Assembly: GCA_013001365.1 (NCBI GenBank)
Contig: JABDMQ010000280.1
Location: 1 to 9,713 of the forward strand
DNA length: 9,713 nucleotides
Reading direction: 5' to 3'
Source: Flavobacteriaceae bacterium
GTDB lineage: Bacteria; Bacteroidota; Bacteroidia; Flavobacteriales; Flavobacteriaceae
Position numbers and translations under genes: made by a program
The notes under the pieces: generated by a model
Database searches by the model: none
Told to the model about the DNA's origin: nothing
The model's input: the letters and a program-made list of their open reading frames with translations, nothing else
Shown here: piece after piece, positions 1 to 7,034 of the stretch
Layout: every line of letters starts with the position of its first letter
How positions within the stretch are numbered: position 1 is the stretch's first letter

Positions 1-263
1 ATATGCCACTTAGTGTTTTGGAGGCAATGGCTCTAGGTCTTCCCGTAGTTTCGACGAATGTAGGAGGTATTCCGTTTCTAATACAGGACAATTTGGATGG
101 CTACTTGGTAGGAAAAAATGATGTGTCAGGAATGGCGAATAAAATAATGCAGATTTTGGATAATACTAAAAAAGCAAGAAGCATTATTAAAAAAGCAAGA
201 AAGAAAGTTGAAGGATTTGATTGGGACCAAGTTCGGGTTGAATGGGCGAATCTAATGAAATAA
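1..263 (+). CDS. Glycosyltransferase family 4 (GT-B fold), C-terminal fragment, 5' end outside window
   Basis: This is the last 86 or so residues of a retaining glycosyltransferase that would transfer a sugar from a nucleotide-sugar donor to a growing polysaccharide at the cytoplasmic face. The visible part is the end of the C-terminal Rossmann domain: PLSVLEAMALGLPVVST followed by GGIPFLI and DGYLV. This is the donor-binding stretch of GT4 enzymes, with the Glu of LEAM corresponding to the second Glu of the E-x7-E motif. The remainder is the usual C-terminal helix rich in Lys and Arg. The ATG at base 3 is an internal Met, because this motif lies near residue 280-300 in full-length enzymes; bases 1-2 belong to the preceding codon. 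The gene ends with TAA 66 bases before the sugar-phosphate transferase, on the same strand. Donor and acceptor cannot be told from this piece. Confidence 0.88.
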   Translation, partial: MPLSVLEAMALGLPVVSTNVGGIPFLIQDNLDGYLVGKNDVSGMANKIMQILDNTKKARSIIKKARKKVEGFDWDQVRVEWANLMK

Positions 264-329
264 CGATTTACGAAATCTTAGTATAACTAATAAGTTTGCT
301 ATATTTACTACAAAGGATTAATAGCACAA

Positions 330-1724
330 ATGTCCAAGAAAAGTGGAATTCATTTTGAGATTTCGGAACTCAAGATCCTATTGCGAATCATGGACATCGT
401 CTCTGTTCTAGCAGCACTTTATTTTATTGGTGAGTTATTTGAGTTTGACTATTTTAGGATAACTTCCCAGAATTGGTTATGGACCCTTGTATTGATTATT
501 TATATAACGATCTTTGGAACCATTTTCGAACTATATGATTTGCAAAAATCAAGCAAATTGGATGTTATTTTAAGCAATATTGTCCTCACTGCATCTGTAA
601 CCGTTCTTTTTTATCTTCTTACTCCTTTCTTTACTCCAGTATTGCCTGATAATAGATTACAGATCGTATTTTTCTACATAGCTTTTGTTATTGCCTTGTT
701 TCTTTGGCGTTTGGCGTATATAACCTTTATTGCTTCTCCAAGGTTCTATAAAAAAGTGCTTTTAGTTGGAGAAGTGTCAAATATGCAAAGCATCGTGAAG
801 GCATTTAATGATTCAGATCCCAATTATAAGATCGTTGGCTTTATTAATTGTGAACAAAACAAAGATGACAATATCAAATTCACAGGGTTAAAGGAATTCG
901 CTCCAGATCAGATCAAGGAAATTATAACAAAGCAGAATATATCAGAAGTTGTTGTCGCAAGTTATAATTCTGAGACCATTACCGCAGATATATATAATGA
1001 TCTTATCACTCTTCTTGAAAAAGGGTTTACGATTCGGGAATATACACAAGTCTACGAAGAAATTACCAGTCGTGTTCCTGTGCAATATGTTGGTAAGGAT
1101 TTCTATAAGTATTTTCCTTTTAGCCGAAGCAATCAAAACAAGTTATACTTGTTTTTTAGTAGATCGGCAGATATCATGTTTTCTATAATCGGTTTATTGA
1201 TCGGAACCATTTTATTACCGTTTATAATCATCGGAAATATAATTGGTAACAGGGGTCCAGTATTCTATTTACAAGAACGGGTTGGCAAGAATGGCAAAGT
1301 GTTCAAGATCATTAAATTACGAACGATGATCAAGAATGCTGAGTCCGAAGGTGTTAAATGGGCTCAGAAAAATGATAAAAGAGTAACAAAATTCGGTAGA
1401 TTCTTAAGGCGAACAAGACTAGATGAAATTCCTCAATTCATCAATGTTCTCAAGAGTGATATGAGCCTAATTGGCCCTCGTCCAGAAAGGCCGTTCTTCG
1501 TTCAAGAGCTATCACAGATCATCCCTTTTTATGAAACAAGGCATATCGTAAAACCTGGACTTTCGGGTTGGGCCCAAGTTAAGGCGAGATATGGCGCTAG
1601 TGTTGATGATAGTCTAACAAAGCTTCAATACGACCTTTATTATATTAAGCATCGTAGTTTTTTTCTAGATATGAATATCATTATTAAGACCTTGACGACG
1701 GTTATCTTCTTTAGAGGTCAATAA
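330..1724 (+). CDS. Exopolysaccharide biosynthesis polyprenyl glycosylphosphotransferase (WbaP/WcaJ type)
   Basis: This 464-residue inner-membrane enzyme should transfer a hexose-1-phosphate from a UDP-sugar to undecaprenyl phosphate, the first step of capsule, exopolysaccharide or O-antigen repeat-unit assembly. The N-terminal third has four hydrophobic segments (about 18-36, 50-70, 84-103, 110-134). A Rossmann-like CoA-binding-type domain follows (KKVLLVG at 141-147 to about 240). A further membrane segment (282-304) leads into the bacterial sugar transferase domain (PF02397). That domain shows ERVGKNGK, KLRTM at 329-333, the catalytic Asp-Glu pair D365-E366 in TRLDEIPQ, LIGPRPERP at 380-388, and KPGLSGWAQV. 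Length and domain order match the WbaP/WcaJ class rather than the short PglC class. The sugar specificity cannot be read from the sequence. ATG at 330 is a good start; AGGA at 314-317 is a distant ribosome-binding candidate. It probably belongs to the same transcript as the upstream glycosyltransferase, and is the last gene of that locus on this strand. Confidence 0.93.
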   Translation: MSKKSGIHFEISELKILLRIMDIVSVLAALYFIGELFEFDYFRITSQNWLWTLVLIIYITIFGTIFELYDLQKSSKLDVILSNIVLTASVTVLFYLLTPFFTPVLPDNRLQIVFFYIAFVIALFLWRLAYITFIASPRFYKKVLLVGEVSNMQSIVKAFNDSDPNYKIVGFINCEQNKDDNIKFTGLKEFAPDQIKEIITKQNISEVVVASYNSETITADIYNDLITLLEKGFTIREYTQVYEEITSRVPVQYVGKDFYKYFPFSRSNQNKLYLFFSRSADIMFSIIGLLIGTILLPFIIIGNIIGNRGPVFYLQERVGKNGKVFKIIKLRTMIKNAESEGVKWAQKNDKRVTKFGRFLRRTRLDEIPQFINVLKSDMSLIGPRPERPFFVQELSQIIPFYETRHIVKPGLSGWAQVKARYGASVDDSLTKLQYDLYYIKHRSFFLDMNIIIKTLTTVIFFRGQ

Positions 1725-1729
1725 TTCAA

Positions 1730-2911
1730 TTAGGGCTTTTGCTGGTTGAAATGATAGATCAAGAACGTGTATCGCACGGCTAGAGCTATCAAAAATGGCA
1801 TCAATGCAAAAGCGAATCTTTGCATTCCCACAACCCATTGAAGAAGCAATAGGCAAAGCATGATCAGCAAGAACTTTAAATATCTTATGAACCAATTTTT
1901 AGGCTCGTTTTTATAGACCTGCCCGAGAACAAATAAATTTACTGCAAAGGCCCAAAGGAGATTGTAGTTCTGGGCAGTTGCAGAATGATCTGTTGCTAAC
2001 CATAACAATAGGAGGATTATTCCCGCAGCTCCGGAAATAAAGAACAGTATTATATCCAAGGTTTTTGAACGAGTCCCTTTCTTATAATCCTGGATTGTAA
2101 AAAACAGAATTATCACACTCAAAATGCCTAGAACAATAATGGGGCTTAAAAAAAATTGTTTTTCTTGAGCTTTATCTTGATTAACGAAAACATCCTTGGT
2201 CAATCTTACCAAAGGCTTATCATTGCTATCCGCTATAGTTGCATTTTCGAAAAAATGGTAGATATATTCTGGTAAAAACATATGTTCTTCCGGTAATGCA
2301 GTCTTATCGATTACTGACCCCAAGGCAATATCAATGCCTAGGCTACCCCATGAATTCCAATTAAGGTTCTTCTGTATTAATTCCCTGAAGGTCTTTGCTT
2401 CGAAATCCTTGGGATTTTCAAAATCAATAACTAGACCTACCCCATCTGTCAATACATCTTTCATTTTAGTGGCACAATTGTCGAAGAAAAAATCGTAGAG
2501 ATAGAACTTGTTCTCAGGTTCAGAATTATTGGCCAGGAAATCAAAAACCTTTTGTTTGTTGTCATTGCTAAGATCAAGTACCTGTTCTTTTATCCAACGA
2601 TTTTGCCTAATATAATAGTTCTTGAAAGCTTCGTAATTGCTTACATCAACGATATAATTCAATTTTCCTCTTGCAAATTTCAAGTAGAAATTCTCTGCCT
2701 CAAAATCGTAAACACCATAATTAAAAATGATATCAAGATTCTTAGTACGGTCCTTCACCCTAAATGCACTATGCCCAAAAGAATCATTTAAAGAACTACC
2801 AGGTCCGATTGTAAGCACACTTATTTCAGCCTGTTGAGAAAGATCTAAGTATTGTGAGAATGAATTGGAAATGCAAAGAATCCAGGAAAGGAGAAAAAAG
2901 TATTTTTTCAT
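1730..2911 (-). CDS. DUF4105 (Lnb N-terminal periplasmic domain) membrane protein
   Basis: The protein has 393 residues and no established function. It starts with a signal peptide (residues 1-20, MKKYFFLL to SFSQ). A DUF4105 domain (PF13387) of roughly 25-230 follows, which should face the periplasm. Conserved-looking motifs are FGHSAFRV (H47), FNYGVYDF (63-70) and YDFFFDNCATK (C146). The tail holds five hydrophobic segments (about 254-273, 285-306, 316-333, 343-363, 365-387), with the motif ATDHSATAQNYNLLW at 306-320, which I associate with Bacteroidota members of the family. The His-before-Cys order resembles circularly permuted papain-like (NlpC/P60, LRAT-type) enzymes; this is inference and no activity is claimed. 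It lies 9 bases downstream of the PorV-like gene on the same strand, so co-transcription is very likely. The AGGTAA over the upstream stop codon may serve as a weak ribosome-binding site. Its stop is only 5 bases from the stop of the convergent sugar transferase gene. Confidence 0.88.
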   Translation of the reverse strand: MKKYFFLLSWILCISNSFSQYLDLSQQAEISVLTIGPGSSLNDSFGHSAFRVKDRTKNLDIIFNYGVYDFEAENFYLKFARGKLNYIVDVSNYEAFKNYYIRQNRWIKEQVLDLSNDNKQKVFDFLANNSEPENKFYLYDFFFDNCATKMKDVLTDGVGLVIDFENPKDFEAKTFRELIQKNLNWNSWGSLGIDIALGSVIDKTALPEEHMFLPEYIYHFFENATIADSNDKPLVRLTKDVFVNQDKAQEKQFFLSPIIVLGILSVIILFFTIQDYKKGTRSKTLDIILFFISGAAGIILLLLWLATDHSATAQNYNLLWAFAVNLFVLGQVYKNEPKNWFIRYLKFLLIMLCLLLLQWVVGMQRFAFALMPFLIALAVRYTFLIYHFNQQKP

Positions 2912-2920
2912 GAGAACGAA

Positions 2921-3997
2921 TTACCTAAAAATACTAAAATCTATTTTTACGGAAAATACATTACTGTAAAGTGCTGTGCTTTGGTCGCCGATGTCAGTAA
3001 ATGCATAATCTATGGCAATTCCTTTATAATTGAACCCGACACCGAAACTGGGTTGAAAACTCAACTGTTCGCTATTGTCTATCTGTAATTCATTTTGGAA
3101 ATTCCCGAGCCCTCCTCGCAAGTAAACCAAGTCTATATAACCAAACTCAAAACCCATTGCTGGATTTATACTGGCCAAGGAAGAAGAGATCAGATCATTG
3201 TTCTCTTCAAACCGAATGTTAAGATCGACTTCAGCTAGAAGAGAATAGTCATAATTGAACACCCACTTTTTCGAAGCACCGATCTGTAGCTTTGGAATAG
3301 TGATTTCTGTACTTTCTGGCACTTCTTGGTTCTGTCCATCTATAGCGTCTTGAATGGTTGCAAGTTTTTCATCATCAAAACTCCAAGCATTAAAGGTTGT
3401 TGTTATATCTCTGGCCATAATGCCAAACTTCCAGTCATTCTTTCCTTCAAATTGCATTGCAAAATCAAGTCCAAAGCCTATTGATGATGCAAAATCCCCG
3501 ATAATTCGACGAATTACTTTGGCGTTCACACCTAAATTCAACCCTTGGACAGGTAAATCCCTAGCGTAAGAAAACGTCAGTCCGTAATCGGCCGTTGAGA
3601 ACAAGCTAATCCTGTCGTAATTAATGTTTCCTTGTTCATCGATGAGTTGGGTGGTATCAAGAATATCATCAACACCAAATCGTATAAGAGACAAGCCCAC
3701 GGCACTTCGGTCGTCTATTGGCATGGCAAAGCCTATATAATCGTAATTGGCAATGTTTGCAAAATAACTAGAATGCAATAGTGCGATCTGTTTATCTTCA
3801 AGATTAAGAAGTCCTGCCGGATTCCAATATCCTGAATTCACATCTTCAGTATTTGCAACTACAGCATTTGCCATTCCAAAAGCTTTGGCATCAACACCAA
3901 TATTCATGAATTCATTTGAATATTTTCTGGTTGTTTGGGCCAAAACCATCGAAGACATCAATAACATTAATGCAAGTAAGTAGTTCTTCAATCGCAA
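2921..3997 (-). CDS. PorV/PorQ-family outer-membrane beta-barrel protein
   Basis: This is a predicted outer-membrane protein of about 358 residues. The proposed start is TTG at 3997, which gives a typical signal peptide: Met-Arg-Leu-Lys-Asn, a hydrophobic core, and cleavage near VLA-Q at residues 18-21. The mature N-terminus carries NEFMNIGVDAKAFGMANA and a YWNPAGL box, the hallmark of the PorV/PorQ (FadL-like) family. The rest is alternating beta-strand sequence rich in Gly and aromatics, ending FSVKIDFSIFR. In this family PorV is the shuttle that brings type IX secretion cargo to the sortase PorU, but many paralogs have no known role, and nothing here links this one to a T9SS gene. An open frame runs upstream to another TTG at 4081, but that extension would put 28 extra residues before the signal peptide and run through the candidate promoter. 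TTG at 3991 is an alternative start. DUF4105 follows 9 bases downstream. Confidence 0.85.
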   Translation of the reverse strand: MRLKNYLLALMLLMSSMVLAQTTRKYSNEFMNIGVDAKAFGMANAVVANTEDVNSGYWNPAGLLNLEDKQIALLHSSYFANIANYDYIGFAMPIDDRSAVGLSLIRFGVDDILDTTQLIDEQGNINYDRISLFSTADYGLTFSYARDLPVQGLNLGVNAKVIRRIIGDFASSIGFGLDFAMQFEGKNDWKFGIMARDITTTFNAWSFDDEKLATIQDAIDGQNQEVPESTEITIPKLQIGASKKWVFNYDYSLLAEVDLNIRFEENNDLISSSLASINPAMGFEFGYIDLVYLRGGLGNFQNELQIDNSEQLSFQPSFGVGFNYKGIAIDYAFTDIGDQSTALYSNVFSVKIDFSIFR

Positions 3998-4005
3998 ATT
4001 TTTTA

Positions 4006-4036
4006 CAAAGATGCATATAATTTTACTTCTTATAAA
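4006..4036 (-). promoter_or_regulatory. Candidate promoter of the PorV-like/DUF4105 pair
   Basis: Reading the minus strand, CATCTTTG (4013-4006) matches seven of the eight positions' requirements of the Bacteroidota -7 element TAnnTTTG, with C for T at the first base. A TTTA (4036-4033) resembling the -33 TTTG lies 19 bases upstream of it. Transcription would start near 4000, only a few bases before the preferred TTG start at 3997, which implies a very short leader. If real, it rules out the upstream TTG at 4081 as the start. Confidence 0.3.
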
Positions 4037-4064
4037 CTTGAAATTGCAATAGTTATTGCCTGTC

Positions 4065-4098
4065 TTTGGGCATGATCTCAAATAGTTTTTTACTTTTA
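4065..4098 (+). promoter_or_regulatory. Candidate promoter of pssA
   Basis: TTTG at 4065-4068 is followed after 22 bases by TACTTTTA at 4091-4098, which differs from TAnnTTTG only at the last base. The expected start of transcription, near 4105, leaves a leader of about 10 bases before the pssA ATG at 4115. The spacer is at the long end of what is reported for this promoter type, so support is moderate. Confidence 0.35.
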
Positions 4099-4114
4099 CG
4101 ATAAACTAATCAAC

Positions 4115-4876
4115 ATGTCCATAAAGAGATTTATCCCAAATTTCGTTACTATGCTTAATTTGGTAAGTGGCAGTATTGCAGTGCTTTTTGCGGTCAACGG
4201 CAATATGACTGCTGCTGCATTTTTTGTTTTCTTGGGTATTATTTTCGATTTTTTTGATGGATTGTTAGCAAGGAAACTTAAGGTCCAGAGTGAATTGGGG
4301 ATTCAACTGGATTCCTTGGCTGATATGGTGACTTGCGGTGTTGTTCCAGGTATTGTAATGTTTAATTTATTATTGCTTGCAACAGAACATCCAGTTTCTT
4401 CGTGGTCTTCATATGATTTAAATACAAATTCAAATTGGATAGGGTTCAATCTACCAATATTACCTCTTTTCGGATTCTTGATTACCGTTGCTTCTGCATA
4501 TAGATTAGGGAAATTCAATATTGATGAAGACCAACAGGAATATTTTAGAGGATTACCAGTTCCAGCAAATACCTTGCTAATACTTTCCTTACCGCTTATT
4601 ATGGAATTCCAGAACAATGATGCCATGAATACATTGATTCTTAATAAATGGTTCTTGATTGGTTTGACCTTATTGAGCAGTTACTTGCTGAATTCTAACA
4701 TTAAGTTATTCGCCTTGAAATTCAAGACTTGGGGCTTCAAGGAGAATGCAACCCGATACTCATTCATTATTTTGAGTATCGTTTCATTGATTGTATTGAA
4801 ATTTGCTGCCATACCACTAATTATTCCGATTTATATCATAATGTCTCTACTTAACAATCTTTCGATTAAGATTTAG
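4115..4876 (+). CDS. pssA: CDP-diacylglycerol--serine O-phosphatidyltransferase (phosphatidylserine synthase)
   Basis: This 253-residue integral membrane enzyme makes phosphatidylserine and CMP from CDP-diacylglycerol and L-serine, the committed step toward phosphatidylethanolamine. It belongs to the CDP-alcohol phosphatidyltransferase family: the signature D48-G49-xx-A52-R53-x8-G62-xxx-D66-xxx-D70 is intact, with a further acidic residue at D45. The four Asp of this signature bind the metal ions and the CDP moiety in characterised family members. FRGLPVPAN at 144-152 is a further motif I recognise from the pssA branch, and separates it from phosphatidylglycerophosphate synthases. About six to eight hydrophobic segments are visible, including two near the C-terminus (about 215-230 and 232-247). 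ATG at 4115 is followed directly by the typical SIKRFIPNFVTMLNL opening. No clear Shine-Dalgarno is seen. The decarboxylase gene psd is not in this window. The gene is divergent from the PorV-like gene; the following DUF808 gene is 135 bases away. Confidence 0.93.
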   Translation: MSIKRFIPNFVTMLNLVSGSIAVLFAVNGNMTAAAFFVFLGIIFDFFDGLLARKLKVQSELGIQLDSLADMVTCGVVPGIVMFNLLLLATEHPVSSWSSYDLNTNSNWIGFNLPILPLFGFLITVASAYRLGKFNIDEDQQEYFRGLPVPANTLLILSLPLIMEFQNNDAMNTLILNKWFLIGLTLLSSYLLNSNIKLFALKFKTWGFKENATRYSFIILSIVSLIVLKFAAIPLIIPIYIIMSLLNNLSIKI

Positions 4877-4911
4877 ACACGTGAATTTGTGTTGGTCTTC
4901 TTTACTAATGC

Positions 4912-4941
4912 CTTAGAATTATCTTGGATACCTTATTTTTG
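4912..4941 (+). promoter_or_regulatory. Candidate promoter of the DUF808 gene
   Basis: TATTTTTG at 4934-4941 is a perfect match to the Bacteroidota -7 element TAnnTTTG. The -33 position is poor: only CTTA at 4912-4915, 18 bases upstream. It lies in the 135-base gap after pssA and would give a leader of about 65 bases. The gene could equally be read through from pssA. Confidence 0.3.
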
Positions 4942-5011
4942 TTTAAAATTGAATATGATTAGTTCCCAAAAGCGTAGGTTATTGCTTATTAAATCTTATA
5001 CTTTTAATTAA

Positions 5012-5887
5012 ATGGCTTCAGGATTCTTTGCATTACTGGATGATATTGCTGCACTTATGGATGACGTGGCAAGTATGAGCAAAATCGCCACCAAAAAGAC
5101 CGCTGGAATTTTAGGTGATGATCTAGCCGTTAATGCCGAAAAGGCTTCAGGATTCGTTTCTTCTCGTGAAATCCCTGTACTGTGGGCTATTTCTAAAGGT
5201 TCATTGATCAATAAGGTAATTATCTTGCCAGTGGCATTTATATTGAGTGCCTTTGTGCCTTGGCTGGTCTCGTTGATCTTAGTTTTAGGAGGATTTTATT
5301 TGGCATATGAAGGAGCAGAGAAAATCTATGAGTATTTTTTTCCAAATCCTGAGCATGAAGATATATCTGAATCAGTCTCTCTGACTAAGGAAGAGATTTT
5401 GGAATTCGAAAAAAAGAAGATCAAGTCGGCTATTTTTACCGATTTCATTCTTTCCGTTGAAATAGTGATAATTGCCTTAGGTACGGTCTTGGAAGAGACT
5501 TTATTAAAGCAAATAATGGTGGTTTGCATTGTGGCTCTTATTGCAACTCTAGGAGTTTATGGTATTGTTGCTCTCATAGTTCGCATGGACGATTTCGGAT
5601 ATAGATTAATAAAATTGAACGGAAACGAAAAAGGGATATCCAAGGTCATTGGACGTTTTTTCGTAAATGCCTTGCCGGTTGTGATAAGGAGCCTCGCAGT
5701 TATTGGTACGTTGGCCTTATTATTGGTGGCTGGGGGAATCTTTGTGCATAATATTGAATTCTTACATCATTTCCTTGAGTTCCTTCCAGGCATTATTAAA
5801 GAATTCATAATTGGTTTGATTGGAGGTATTATTGTTTTAGTTATAGTATTATCATTTAAATGGCTTGTCAAGTTGGTTAAGAAATAG
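5012..5887 (+). CDS. DUF808 (YedI-like) inner-membrane protein
   Basis: This 291-residue protein belongs to the DUF808 family, whose E. coli member is YedI and whose role is unknown. The diagnostic N-terminal block is present: SGFFALLDDIAALMDDVA at 3-20, then TKKTAGILGDDLAVNAEK and SREIPVLWAISKGSL at 51-65. Hydrophobic segments follow at about 68-96, 143-165, 168-190, 220-246 and 258-289, separated by an acidic, charged loop at 108-137 (PNPEHEDISES to EFEKKKIK). The length is close to other members. The start ATG at 5012 is supported by the conserved MASGFFALLDDIA opening; the upstream bases are A/T-rich with no Shine-Dalgarno. It lies downstream of pssA on the same strand but with a 135-base gap, so it may be transcribed separately. 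It converges on lptB with 38 bases between the stops. No function is proposed. Confidence 0.88.
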   Translation: MASGFFALLDDIAALMDDVASMSKIATKKTAGILGDDLAVNAEKASGFVSSREIPVLWAISKGSLINKVIILPVAFILSAFVPWLVSLILVLGGFYLAYEGAEKIYEYFFPNPEHEDISESVSLTKEEILEFEKKKIKSAIFTDFILSVEIVIIALGTVLEETLLKQIMVVCIVALIATLGVYGIVALIVRMDDFGYRLIKLNGNEKGISKVIGRFFVNALPVVIRSLAVIGTLALLLVAGGIFVHNIEFLHHFLEFLPGIIKEFIIGLIGGIIVLVIVLSFKWLVKLVKK

Positions 5888-5925
5888 TTGAGCTTCCGCT
5901 TCCATTAATAACATTCAAAACTAGA

Positions 5926-6666
5926 TTACAAAGAAATTTTCTTCTTTCTTAGTTCAAAGTTCTGTCCAAGATATACTTTTCGAACCATTTCGTCTGCTGC
6001 TAGTTCCTCTGGAACACCTGCTTTAAGTATACTTCCTTCGAACATTAAATATGTACGATCAGTTATTGCGAGTGTTTCTTGAACATTATGATCGGTAATG
6101 AGAATTCCGATATTCTTCTTGGTCAGTTGTGCAACAATGCGTTGAATATCTTCTACGGCAACAGGATCAACCCCTGCAAAAGGTTCATCTAAAAGAATGA
6201 AATTAGGATCTGTTGCCAAGGCTCGAGCAATTTCTGTTCTTCTTCTCTCTCCACCAGATAAAAGGTCTCCTCGGTTTTTCCTAATATGACCAAGTCCAAA
6301 TTCCTCGATCAAGGATTCCATCTTCATCTCTTGTTCTTTCTTGGAAAGCTTAGTGAGTTGTAATACACTAAGTATATTATCTTCGATACTCAATTTCCGG
6401 AAAACAGAAGCTTCTTGGGCCAAATACCCTATACCATTTTGCGCTCGTTTATACATTGGGTATTTCGTAATATTCGTATCGTCAAGATAAATGGTTCCGT
6501 CATTTGGTTTTATAAGACCGACTATCATGTAGAAACAAGTGGTCTTTCCTGCACCATTAGGTCCAAGAAGTCCAACAATCTCTCCTTGATTGACTTCAAG
6601 CGAAACGTCCTTGACTACTTTACGCCCACTATAGGACTTCATTAAATTATTTGCTCTAAGCTTCAT
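5926..6666 (-). CDS. lptB: LPS export ABC transporter ATP-binding protein LptB
   Basis: This 246-residue cytoplasmic ATPase works as a dimer under LptFG and powers extraction of lipopolysaccharide from the inner membrane into the Lpt bridge. All ABC motifs are intact: Walker A GPNGAGKTT at 35-43, Q-loop Q84 in GYLAQEASVFRKL, signature LSGGERRR at 136-143, Walker B FILLDEP at 156-162 with catalytic E161, D-loop GVDP, and H-loop H193 in TDHNV. The GYLAQEASVFRKLSIEDNI and FAGVDPVAV stretches are specific to LptB rather than amino-acid ABC ATPases. The length matches the family. ATG at 6666 is used; no clear Shine-Dalgarno is visible. It is the last gene of a four-gene operon with kdsD, tatC and an AhpD-like gene, 20 bases after the latter. 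lptF, lptG, lptA and lptC are not in this window. kdsD at the head of the operon makes a Kdo precursor, so the two share the LPS pathway. Confidence 0.95.
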   Translation of the reverse strand: MKLRANNLMKSYSGRKVVKDVSLEVNQGEIVGLLGPNGAGKTTCFYMIVGLIKPNDGTIYLDDTNITKYPMYKRAQNGIGYLAQEASVFRKLSIEDNILSVLQLTKLSKKEQEMKMESLIEEFGLGHIRKNRGDLLSGGERRRTEIARALATDPNFILLDEPFAGVDPVAVEDIQRIVAQLTKKNIGILITDHNVQETLAITDRTYLMFEGSILKAGVPEELAADEMVRKVYLGQNFELRKKKISL

Positions 6667-6686
6667 ATCATCAATAACGTAAAATA

Positions 6687-7034
6687 CTACTTATTAGTTT
6701 CAAGGGCATCCCAGAACTCATAAGCTTTTCTTAAATGTGGAATGACTATAGTTCCTCCAACCAATGTGGCTATACTCAAAGCCTCAACAACTTCTTCTTT
6801 TTCCAACCCTTCATTGTGACAAGTTTCCATATGGTATTTAATACAATCGTCACAACGTAATACTGTCGAAGCCACTAATCCTAACAATTCCTTGGTTTTT
6901 ACATCTAGTGCACCTGCCTGATAGGCATTTGTATCTAGATTGAATATACGTTTTATTACTTTATTATTGTCAGCAAGAATGTGTTCATTCATTCGCTGAC
7001 GATATTCGTTGAATTCTTCTACGATATTAGGCAT
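6687..7034 (-). CDS. Carboxymuconolactone decarboxylase family protein (AhpD-like, CxxC)
   Basis: This is a small, all-helical cytoplasmic protein of 115 residues, of the PF02627 fold. It carries C61-x-x-C64-x3-H68 in RCDDCIKYHMETC, the redox motif of AhpD-type members, so a thiol oxidoreductase or peroxidase role is more likely than true carboxymuconolactone decarboxylation. KTKELLGLVAS before the motif and EEVVEALSIATLVGGTIVI after it are typical of the fold. An extra Cys (C72) follows closely and might act as a third thiol. The start ATG at 7034 lies inside the end of tatC, with an 8-base overlap, which suggests translational coupling; lptB follows after 20 bases. The electron donor and substrate are unknown, and no ahpC-type peroxidase is nearby. 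The position between a protein-export gene and an LPS-transport gene says nothing certain about its role. Confidence 0.87.
   Translation of the reverse strand: MPNIVEEFNEYRQRMNEHILADNNKVIKRIFNLDTNAYQAGALDVKTKELLGLVASTVLRCDDCIKYHMETCHNEGLEKEEVVEALSIATLVGGTIVIPHLRKAYEFWDALETNK

Noticed and set aside
3..263. The ATG at base 3 as a gene start
   Set aside because: The sequence begins inside the donor-binding motif of a GT4 enzyme, so the Met is internal to a gene cut by the window edge.
265..277. Small hairpin GATTT-ACG-AAATC after the glycosyltransferase gene
   Set aside because: The stem has five weak pairs and no T-run follows, so it does not qualify as an intrinsic terminator.
300..307. TATATTTA as a promoter for the sugar transferase gene
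   Set aside because: It is a 7-of-8-type match to the -7 element, but there is no TTTG at a suitable distance upstream; readthrough from the glycosyltransferase gene is simpler.
4303..4626. A 107-codon minus-strand ORF inside pssA
   Set aside because: pssA is intact with a full catalytic signature on the other strand; the antisense frame shows no motif and no promoter or ribosome-binding site.
4999..5006. TACTTTTA just before the DUF808 start as its promoter
   Set aside because: It resembles the pssA element, but lies only five bases from the ATG and lacks an upstream TTTG at the right spacing.
5888..5925. A bidirectional terminator between the DUF808 gene and lptB
   Set aside because: I looked for a GC-rich stem with flanking T-runs and found none in these 38 bases.
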